Shown piece by piece: positions 1-5,457 of a stretch of 43,013 nucleotides of DNA. This stretch comes from a virus. The stretch covers positions 1-43,013 of IMG/VR virus record IMGVR_UViG_3300021952_000009, one strand, 5' to 3'. Both the position numbers and the translations under genes were made by a program. Each line of letters begins with the position of its first letter. The first letter of the stretch is position 1. A model generated the notes under the pieces. That model had not been told where the DNA came from, made no database searches, and worked only from the letters and a program-made list of their open reading frames with translations.

Positions 1-11
1 ATGCTTCGCAC
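1..11. repeat. Left copy of 11-bp terminal direct repeat (circularity or cos candidate)
   Basis: The first 11 bases, ATGCTTCGCAC, are repeated exactly as the last 11 bases (43003-43013). An exact match of this length at both ends is unlikely by chance. It can be an assembly overlap of a circular molecule, or a cohesive-end overhang represented at both ends. It sits between the last lysis-side gene and the small terminase gene, which is where cos lies in lambda-like phages. Confidence 0.8.
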
Positions 12-25
12 CGCGTCGGGTATCA

Positions 26-40
26 CCCCCCGTCAGGGGG
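26..40. other. Short GC hairpin in the presumed cos/terminator region
   Basis: CCCCC (26-30) and GGGGG (36-40) can pair around a 5-nt loop. The hairpin lies just past the stop codon of the minus-strand gene ending at 76. It has no T-run, so a role as terminator is weak. It may instead be part of a packaging site near the contig end. Confidence 0.3.
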
Positions 41-75
41 ACCCAACTGCCCCCTATCGCCCTCGACGTAAGTCC

Positions 76-558
76 TTATTCCTGACCCCCCGCATCTTGA
101 CGTAACTCCTTAACCTGCGTCCCCTGTCGATTGCCCATCAGATCCCCTTGCGCCTGTCTTGCTTGCTTGTCATCGTCGCTCTCTCCCCTCGGCACTACCT
201 TGTTGAGTTGCGTGACGATCAGTTCCAGCTTCTCGCCCGTTCTGGCGTGCAGTTGCTCGTGCCTGTCTGATGCTTCTGACAGTCGTTCCAAGGCCTTGCA
301 CTGTTGCTGCTGTGTGTCTGCCAACAGTTGCATTGTATTCGCCACTACTGGCACGTTGTTTCGCATGTCTGCTACTAGTCCTGTGTGCTCTTCTATGGCC
401 TTGGTTACTTTCGGCTCCCCCCATGCCCACAGGTACACGCACAGCTTCCTGACTCCGATCCATGCCGTTGTCAGCGTTGTCCCCGCCACCGTGAATACTG
501 CTACGAGCATCGACCCGATCGTCACGAAGTCCACTTCTACTGCCAGACAGAACAACAT
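76..558 (-). CDS. Small membrane protein with coiled-coil tail (lysis-cassette member, holin or spanin candidate)
   Basis: This is a 160-residue protein if started at the ATG at 558, which has an AAGGAAG ribosome site four bases upstream; in-frame codons further upstream lack one. Residues about 11-33 form a hydrophobic helix (VTIGSMLVAVFTVAGTTLTT), followed by WIGVRKLCVYLWAWG. The rest is hydrophilic and helix-prone, with QQQQ and repeated E/K residues (about 50-125) suggesting a coiled coil. It is the last gene before the presumed cos site, the place where lambda-like phages carry lysis genes. The single anchor plus coiled coil would suit an i-spanin or an accessory holin. Neither is proven and I recognise no family. 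Confidence 0.6.
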   Translation of the reverse strand: MLFCLAVEVDFVTIGSMLVAVFTVAGTTLTTAWIGVRKLCVYLWAWGEPKVTKAIEEHTGLVADMRNNVPVVANTMQLLADTQQQQCKALERLSEASDRHEQLHARTGEKLELIVTQLNKVVPRGESDDDKQARQAQGDLMGNRQGTQVKELRQDAGGQE

Positions 559-568
559 TCGCTTCCTT

Positions 569-1198
569 TCACTCGATCGGGAATTCCCGTTCACGGATTG
601 TTGACCCGGTGAACTCACACCGGATCTTTGTTTGAGTGGCTACCACCCTTGCCAACTTCGGCTTGAACGTGAAGCCGATTGTCACTTCCAGCCCTGGCAT
701 CGGCTCCAGCAACGCGATACTGAGCGAATCCCCTTCGAGCTTGATGTCACACCCCACCGTGCCCGGTAGCTGGAGCGTTACCCGTGGATGGATCAACTGC
801 CAGACGAATGACAGCATTGACACCCATGTCATCAGAAACCCGATCGCTGGAAACCCGACTGTTGCGTCACTCGCTCCTACTGTGGTGCCTGCCGGACTGA
901 TCTGACGTGCCAGTCCGATCGCGGTGAACTCTGCTGCAAACTTGATGTCATCCCCGATGACGGTATATCGCAGCGATGGATCTGCGATCGTCAACAGTGA
1001 CCCTGGAGCTTCTGCCCGGAATCCTCCCGCCCTGCCATAGATGGCCAGCGTCGTCCACTGCTCCCGATGGCTACCGAGCAACTCGAACGTCTGAGCCCCC
1101 GTGCGGTCCCATTCTAGTCTAACGGGCACGCCCTCGCCGACGTGTTTGCGGAACCATTCCTGTAACTGGACTACTTTCGACCTGATGAGCAGTGCCAC
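569..1198 (-). CDS. Hypothetical phage protein with one hydrophobic segment
   Basis: This is a 209-residue protein starting with GTG at 1198, chosen because GGGAGG lies five to six bases upstream. About residues 114-135 (GFPAIGFLMTWVSMLSFVWQ) form a likely membrane segment. The C-terminal part is beta-rich (VTLQLPGTVGCDIKLEGDSL and VTIGFTFKPK). The start lies inside the 3' end of the thioredoxin-like gene, an 80-bp overlap. I recognise no family. Its place in the late block suggests an envelope or lysis-related role, by position only. Confidence 0.6.
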   Translation of the reverse strand: MALLIRSKVVQLQEWFRKHVGEGVPVRLEWDRTGAQTFELLGSHREQWTTLAIYGRAGGFRAEAPGSLLTIADPSLRYTVIGDDIKFAAEFTAIGLARQISPAGTTVGASDATVGFPAIGFLMTWVSMLSFVWQLIHPRVTLQLPGTVGCDIKLEGDSLSIALLEPMPGLEVTIGFTFKPKLARVVATQTKIRCEFTGSTIREREFPIE

Positions 1199-1691
1199 TC
1201 TCGCCTCCCTTCAAAAGTTGAACGATTGATTGTCGTCCCTTGTACTGGACCCATTCGCCTCGAATGATCTGCCCGTCATCGCGTCGAGTGACGAGCACCA
1301 TTGCAGGCAAGACCGTGACCCCGCATTGCATGGCCAGCGTCGTGTGTTCGTCGAAGTCGATTAGTTGGCAGTGAGCCCGATCTGTCTCATCTACCTGCCA
1401 TCCCGCTTTTCGCAGCCACTCCGGAAACGCATCTTTCCCGTCCAGAGCATTGCGGCACGGTCCGCACCAATCGGCATGAAAGAACAAGATCCGCGGTACT
1501 CGCTCAGAAGGCTTTTCTGGTTCCGCTGCCACCTGTGGCTTCTGCTCTACCTGCGTCCTGTGCTCTACGACTGGTTTCCTCTCTGGCTCTTTCTTCTTTT
1601 CCTGTGGCTTTGTGAATACTCCAGTGAAGTCGTCCGCCCTGATAACCCCACACAGGCAGACACCAACGATGAGAATCCTGATCAACGACAT
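1119..1691 (-). CDS. Exported thioredoxin-like protein
   Basis: This is a 190-residue protein with ATG at 1691 and a GGGAGG ribosome site. Residues 1-19 look like a signal peptide (ILIVGVCLCGVIRA, cleavage near A19). A charged, K/E/P-rich linker follows to about residue 65. The thioredoxin-like domain begins RILFFHADWCGPC, with a canonical CXXC (C76 and C79). VTVLPAMVLV supplies the usual cis-proline region. Such a domain would act as a thiol-disulfide reductase or isomerase outside the cytoplasm. The last 26 codons overlap the next gene and are Arg-rich (QTRRRGRAR). It neighbours a papain-like thiol protease and a lipoprotein, so it may keep a Cys enzyme reduced; that link is inference. Confidence 0.8.
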   Translation of the reverse strand: MSLIRILIVGVCLCGVIRADDFTGVFTKPQEKKKEPERKPVVEHRTQVEQKPQVAAEPEKPSERVPRILFFHADWCGPCRNALDGKDAFPEWLRKAGWQVDETDRAHCQLIDFDEHTTLAMQCGVTVLPAMVLVTRRDDGQIIRGEWVQYKGRQSIVQLLKGGESGTAHQVESSPVTGMVPQTRRRGRAR

Positions 1692-1706
1692 TGCACCCTC
1701 CCTGAG

Positions 1707-2528
1707 TTACCTGGCAAATGGATTCAAAACACCTGTCCAATCAACTTCCTGCGGTTGCATGACCGTCAGACCTGTGATCCCGGTCGCTCCCCATGTGTCA
1801 CCATCTAGCAACTCGTCTACTGCCGTTGGTGACCACAACTCCCAACCGTGGAATTGAGCCGATACGTCGTGTGAGTTCGCACACCACACATACGGCCTTC
1901 CGTTGGCATCCAGTCGACTCGCCAGACTAAGTAACGCTCTCGCATGGCCTCCGTTCCCTTCAGGCCTGTACCGCTCGACGATGTACCCGCTGGAGTACTC
2001 GATCGGCCAATACGACGCCATCAGCACGGTCCCCATGTTCTGGCCTATCAGAGTCCTGACCGACTGATACCCGCCGCTTCGCACGTCCACCGTGGCCGTC
2101 ACCCGGCAGGCCTTGGCCGCTTCGTCCGCCCCCGGTGGAATGCGTGAGTCGAACTGCCCCCGGAATGGATATAGTTCTTCCGGTGGACACCCGTCAGTCT
2201 CCAGAGCCTTGACGATTGACCCGAGTGTGACGCCCCGGTCTCCATACAGGCCGCAATACGTCTGAGCTTTCGCGTAGAGATAGTTTCGGCTCCGCTGGAC
2301 CATTTCCCCGGTGACCTGGAATCCAACGACCTCGATCACGGACGTGCCGGCATGAGCCGCACACATGTTCGTCCGCTGCTGATTCTCGATCCGTACGAAC
2401 GACGGTGGATCAGCAAACAACTGCTCCTTGACCTTGCTGGCACATACCGGCATCGGAATCTGCCGTGATAGCCGCTCTGCAATCTGCGCCACTGTTTCAT
2501 CAACTAGCCCTGTGAAAATCTCCATCAT
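1707..2528 (-). CDS. Papain-like cysteine protease (C1-type fold), candidate lysis enzyme
   Basis: This is a 273-residue protein. The pattern NQQRTNMCAAHAG (residues 49-61) gives an oxyanion-hole Gln (Q51) and nucleophile C56. GNGGHARALL supplies H195 and CANSHD supplies N218, in the papain-family order Q-C-H-N. There is no signal peptide, so a cytoplasmic form would need holin-type release if it acts on the wall. The ATG at 2528 overlaps the stop of the upstream lipoprotein gene by four bases (ATGA). Phage C1-type proteases are uncommon. In this location, between a holin candidate and the presumed cos, it may be the endolysin (peptide cleavage) or a tail or host-protein protease. No other muramidase or amidase is visible in the window. 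Confidence 0.75.
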   Translation of the reverse strand: MMEIFTGLVDETVAQIAERLSRQIPMPVCASKVKEQLFADPPSFVRIENQQRTNMCAAHAGTSVIEVVGFQVTGEMVQRSRNYLYAKAQTYCGLYGDRGVTLGSIVKALETDGCPPEELYPFRGQFDSRIPPGADEAAKACRVTATVDVRSGGYQSVRTLIGQNMGTVLMASYWPIEYSSGYIVERYRPEGNGGHARALLSLASRLDANGRPYVWCANSHDVSAQFHGWELWSPTAVDELLDGDTWGATGITGLTVMQPQEVDWTGVLNPFAR

Positions 2529-2941
2529 CGAGGTTCACCCCCTTGCAGTTGCTTGGCCCAGGTGCGAAGCATTTCCGCCCGTCGTTTGTCTGCCGCCTCA
2601 CGTTCCGCATCTGTCGCGCCACGCTTGGGAGCCTCATCGGTCAATGCCTTCATCGTCGGCATGAACGATGACACGCGTGCTGGCTCCAGTTCGTCACCCA
2701 TGCGTTGCACGATCGACAGTGACGACTCGTGACGCTCAAACGCGTCTGCCGCGTTCTCGAATGCCTTTGCAATCCCGCTCCCGTAGTCGGCCAAGCATTG
2801 CCCGGCATCAACCTCTGTCACCGCTGGCTTTGGCTTGACGGCCTGCCCTGGCTCTATCCGCTCGCCTCCACTAAACAACGGACCGCATCCCGCCATTGCC
2901 AAACCAAGAACTAAGAACAAAGCACCAATAACCGATTTCAT
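2525..2941 (-). CDS. Predicted lipoprotein of the lysis cassette
   Basis: This is a 138-residue protein from the ATG at 2941, chosen because AGGAGG lies eight bases upstream and a clear signal starts there. The N terminus MKSVIGALFLVLGLAMAGCG has a lipobox-like LAMAGC with C19. A short Pro/Lys linker follows, and then a helix-rich acidic region (AKAFENAADAFERHESSLSI). Outer-membrane lipoproteins in lambda-like lysis cassettes act as o-spanins (Rz1), usually shorter and Pro-rich. This one is longer, so a spanin role is only possible. Its stop overlaps the protease start by four bases, and its start lies just after the upstream HNH gene. Confidence 0.7.
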   Translation of the reverse strand: MKSVIGALFLVLGLAMAGCGPLFSGGERIEPGQAVKPKPAVTEVDAGQCLADYGSGIAKAFENAADAFERHESSLSIVQRMGDELEPARVSSFMPTMKALTDEAPKRGATDAEREAADKRRAEMLRTWAKQLQGGEPR

Positions 2942-2942
2942 A

Positions 2943-3479
2943 TCACTTGCCTCCTGCCAGTGCTCGCTTAGCGTCTTTGCGAACGTCTTTATTGGAGACA
3001 GTCCAACTCGGCTTCTTCGGTCCGCTTGGTCCGTCTGGATCATGCCCGATGTTGAAATGACACTCTGCAGACGTCCCACCTCGACAGAGCACAATGAGAT
3101 TGTCCGCATCCCAGATCAGTGACTCGTCGAGGTTCTCGGCGTAGATTCGCTCAACGCTGATGCAGTGATGCGTCTCCAGATGAGCCCCGCGTCTGGCGAG
3201 TGCCTCGACCGATAATCCGCAGGCCTCGCAACTCGTTTGACATGCCAGCTTCTCTCGACGCGTGGCGTTGTACTTTCCGGCAAACTGATGCCGCAGATCC
3301 TGAGCGGGACTGCCAACCACTCCCGGCAGGCTTACCGGAGCGAATATTTCCAACTCCTGCTCAATCGTCTGATGCTCGCCCGCTGGCCTCTCTGGATAAC
3401 GCTGTACTGGTGTTAGAGCCAACACAATGACAATCATGCACATCAGGAGTGGCATTGCGAACTCACGTAACCGCAACAT
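2943..3479 (-). CDS. HNH nuclease domain protein with N-terminal signal or anchor
   Basis: This is a 178-residue protein. The ATG at 3479 shares a base with the upstream stop (TGATG) and has GGAGG six bases upstream. Residues 9-24 (MPLLMCMIVIVLALTP) look like a signal peptide or membrane anchor. An HNH-type zinc-finger nuclease follows: CEAC (C84 and C87), LETHHC (H104 and H105), DADNLIVLC (N127 and C132), ECHFNIGH (C140, H141 and H146). HNH proteins near terminase usually assist cos cleavage and are cytoplasmic, so an exported one is odd. It sits inside the lysis cassette rather than beside the terminase, although joining the ends puts it about 3 kb upstream of the small terminase gene. Confidence 0.8.
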   Translation of the reverse strand: MLRLREFAMPLLMCMIVIVLALTPVQRYPERPAGEHQTIEQELEIFAPVSLPGVVGSPAQDLRHQFAGKYNATRREKLACQTSCEACGLSVEALARRGAHLETHHCISVERIYAENLDESLIWDADNLIVLCRGGTSAECHFNIGHDPDGPSGPKKPSWTVSNKDVRKDAKRALAGGK

Positions 3480-3943
3480 CACTTGCCTCCCTCAGTCGCA
3501 GGCACGAACTCGACCGACCACGTAATCGTGCCACCTCCAAGCGAATGAGACCCCGAAGACTTCACCGATCGCCCGGCGTCGATCTCAAGAGTGGTCAGCA
3601 GTGCCGAGAGCAACGCTTCGTGGGGATTCGGCTGTACGGCATTCCCGCTCGCATCTGGCTTGATTCTTGTCGCTATCTCCGATACCTGGCTGATTACCGG
3701 AACCATCTTGGCCGCAGTCGCCAGCCACCCAGCCCAACGCCCGCCGAGTAGAGTTCCCAGGCCAAGCAATACCGTCACGATCCAGCCTGACGCACTCGGC
3801 ATCACGGCCTTATCTGGACCTGCAACGATTGCTTGAGATCCACCGTGCATGATCGTTCCTACCATGCAGGCGAACCCGATCGCACACAGGACGGATACGA
3901 TCACCAGCACTACAACACCAATCCGCCGCATCTGCTCAGACAT
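3479..3943 (-). CDS. Two-helix membrane protein, holin candidate
   Basis: This is a 154-residue protein from the ATG at 3943, preceded by AGGGG. Longer starts would run into the terminator hairpin at 3962-4006. There are two predicted transmembrane helices: residues 9-30 (GVVVLVIVSVLCAIGFACMV) and 53-76 (GWIVTVLLGLGTLLGGRWAGW). A cytoplasmic or periplasmic C-terminal half of about 75 residues follows. Basic residues (MRR) precede helix 1. Two helices, a lysis-cassette position and the first place after a late-type terminator all fit a holin that permeabilises the inner membrane. No sequence family is recognised, so the call rests on topology and context. Confidence 0.55.
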   Translation of the reverse strand: MSEQMRRIGVVVLVIVSVLCAIGFACMVGTIMHGGSQAIVAGPDKAVMPSASGWIVTVLLGLGTLLGGRWAGWLATAAKMVPVISQVSEIATRIKPDASGNAVQPNPHEALLSALLTTLEIDAGRSVKSSGSHSLGGGTITWSVEFVPATEGGK

Positions 3944-3961
3944 CGCTTGACCCCTAACACG

Positions 3962-4006
3962 AAAAAAGCCCGGCAACTCGTTCCACATTGAACGAATCAC
4001 CGGGCT
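3962..4006 (-). terminator. Strong intrinsic terminator just upstream of the holin candidate
   Basis: On the minus strand AGCCCGG (4006-4000) pairs with CCGGGCT (3973-3967). An inner TTCGTTC/GAACGAG extension helps close the hairpin, and six T follow (3967-3962). The element stops leftward transcripts only about 20 nt before the holin start codon. A late-gene antiterminator would be needed for read-through, as with tR' of lambda. Confidence 0.85.
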
Positions 4007-4065
4007 GAAGGACATCACCCAATCAGGTTATTGATCATTCCCGCACGGGCTGAAGGACATCGCCC
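4001..4065. repeat. Duplicated 20-bp motif flanking the terminator
   Basis: CGGGCTGAAGGACATCACCC (4001-4020) recurs with one change (A to G) at 4046-4065. The first copy overlaps the terminator stem. The two starts are 45 bp apart. It may be a binding site for a late regulator or a partial duplication of the terminator arm. Confidence 0.7.
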
Positions 4066-4077
4066 GCCGTTGTTGTC

Positions 4078-4245
4078 TCAGATCTTCAGATTCTCTTTGG
4101 TATAGGTATTAATCGCTGTCGGCTTCCCGTTGGAAACCTGAACATCGATCGAGATCATACCAGTTTGATTGCTATTGGCAAATTCCTTTAGTTTCTCTAA
4201 CAGAATTCGCACAACGACATTCATCAAATCACGCTCCCTACTCAT
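4078..4245 (-). CDS. Small hypothetical protein
   Basis: This protein has 55 residues from the ATG at 4245, which lies within the last codons of the adenine methyltransferase gene (8-bp overlap). GGGGTTGGGG precedes the start. The sequence is amphipathic (VVVRILLEKLKEFANS) with a short beta-like C-terminal half. No motif is recognised. It is the last gene before the terminator at 3962-4006, so it ends the early/middle transcription unit. A late-gene regulator often occupies this place in lambdoid phages, but nothing in the sequence shows that here. Confidence 0.5.
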   Translation of the reverse strand: MSRERDLMNVVVRILLEKLKEFANSNQTGMISIDVQVSNGKPTAINTYTKENLKI

Positions 4246-5044
4246 CCCCAACCCCCTGTCGTTGCTCTGCGGCAATCAGTGCCAGCAGGATTGCCATTCG
4301 TTCGATCTTTGGCCGACGCTCCAGATTCGCCCGCCAGCGTTTCACCAACCTATTGACCCGTTCCCTTTCCCTGAATGACCCGCCTAACTGGTCATAACTG
4401 ATGCCGATTGACTGGACGTCTGCTGATTGAGCGTTCTTCCAGATGCATTCGGTGGCCATCGTCCCGCCGCGTGTGATCACTTGCTTTGTCTGTTTTTCCC
4501 AACCACTCAGCCGCTCGTTGTAGAGATCGCAGTCGTAGCCTGAGATCACAACCGGACATTGCAGGCGAATCGCTGCCCGCAGGAATCTTCGATGGTCTCG
4601 GTCCGTCATTTCGTATCGATACAGATCCAGTCTCACACGCGTTGACGGATGGTACGGCGGATCGCAGTACCACAGCTTTTCCGGGTTCGGCGGCTGGTCC
4701 GCTTCCCGCTCCATGTATTCGATTCCATCCCCTTGAATCACCTCGACGTGTGAACATCGCTGCCCCCGACGATTGCCGCGGCCATCGTCATCCGTGGCGT
4801 TGATGGCCAGCTCGCATCGATCGAGATAGCGATGCAGCCAGGTAATAACCTCGCTGTCACGGTCGATCAGTACTGACTGCAACGCGGGAACCTTGGCCCG
4901 GAACACTCCGCAATGCCCCGCGAACGGCTCCACGTAGTACACATGCGGCGGAAGCTGCTGGCAGAGCCACTGCTGAAACCCTGCCAACCCCTTCCCACCT
5001 GGATACCGCATGTCTAATGGTTCTGATGTGTTCACCGTTTCCAT
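4238..5044 (-). CDS. D12-class DNA adenine-N6 methyltransferase (Dam-like)
   Basis: This is a 268-residue enzyme that would transfer a methyl group from S-adenosylmethionine to adenine N6 in DNA. The sequence shows the class order: RYPGGKG near the N terminus (residues 13-19), the SAM-binding motif VEPFAGHCGVF (38-48) and catalytic DPPY (128-131, WYCDPPYH). FRAKVPALQSVLIDRDSEV carries the acidic SAM-contact region. Length matches the family (about 260-290). The ATG at 5044 overlaps the upstream gene by 13 bp, so the two are translationally coupled. No partner endonuclease is adjacent, so it is probably an orphan methylase for restriction evasion or regulation. Target site unknown. Confidence 0.92.
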   Translation of the reverse strand: METVNTSEPLDMRYPGGKGLAGFQQWLCQQLPPHVYYVEPFAGHCGVFRAKVPALQSVLIDRDSEVITWLHRYLDRCELAINATDDDGRGNRRGQRCSHVEVIQGDGIEYMEREADQPPNPEKLWYCDPPYHPSTRVRLDLYRYEMTDRDHRRFLRAAIRLQCPVVISGYDCDLYNERLSGWEKQTKQVITRGGTMATECIWKNAQSADVQSIGISYDQLGGSFRERERVNRLVKRWRANLERRPKIERMAILLALIAAEQRQGVGDE

Positions 5045-5412
5045 CCCTGCAGAATTTCCGATTCCGGCTTTCCGTCAGTCCGCTCGATCAATACCCAGAC
5101 ATCGTTGTCAGAATGCCCACCGTCATCATCTCGATAGCGATGGCATGAATAGCCCCATGCCCTCAGCAGTCGCATTGACTCTTTCAGTTGCCACAGAGTC
5201 AGATTGAACGCTGGCACGTCCTGCTGTGGGCTGAACGCCTGTTCGTCGACATCCCACGTCCCAATGCTGTACAGCGGTCCCTCTCGAGCCTCGCCCGGTT
5301 CGACGATGTTTCCCTGGCTGCCAATCTCGCTCGATCCAACGATGGGGTACTCATCGCCAGCCCCGACGATTGGATCCGCCAACGCTTGAACTGACGATGA
5401 GCGATCGCACAT
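5032..5412 (-). CDS. Hypothetical protein carrying a dispersed-repeat peptide near its N terminus
   Basis: This is a 126-residue protein from the ATG at 5412 (GGGGGAAAG upstream). Residues about 3-20 (DRSSSVQALADPIVGAGD) are encoded by the GACGATTGGATCC repeat family, which also occurs at 21265 and 30296. This part is therefore probably an insertion. The body (FNLTLWQLKESMRLLRAWGY and HSDNDVWVLIERTDG) looks like a compact alpha/beta phage protein without a recognised family. Its 3' end overlaps the adenine methylase start, and a heptamer repeat block separates it from the ParB-like gene upstream. Confidence 0.6.
   Translation of the reverse strand: MCDRSSSVQALADPIVGAGDEYPIVGSSEIGSQGNIVEPGEAREGPLYSIGTWDVDEQAFSPQQDVPAFNLTLWQLKESMRLLRAWGYSCHRYRDDDGGHSDNDVWVLIERTDGKPESEILQGWKR
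5365..5384. repeat. Dispersed repeat family 2, copy A
   Basis: GACGATTGGATCCGCCAACG here is identical to 21265-21284 and nearly identical to 30296-30315. Similarity to the 21265 copy extends over about 44 bp (5365-5408) with roughly five mismatches. This copy is translated in frame on the minus strand as LADPIV. Confidence 0.85.
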
Positions 5413-5425
5413 CAATCTTTCCCCC

Positions 5426-5457
5426 AACCAAGAACCAAGAACCAAGAACCAAGAACT
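5426..5457. repeat. Heptamer tandem repeat (CCAAGAA)n
   Basis: Four perfect CCAAGAA units plus a partial unit lie between the ParB-like stop codon (5456) and the start of the next gene (5412). This is one of 16 sites of the same family. Confidence 0.9.

Noticed and set aside
131-604. Plus-strand 157-residue frame, Cys/Ser-rich
   Set aside because: It is antisense to the membrane coiled-coil gene 76-558, which has a good start and a membrane helix.
4238-5044. Complete restriction-modification system around the adenine methylase
   Set aside because: No restriction endonuclease motif is visible in the adjacent genes, so it is treated as an orphan methylase.
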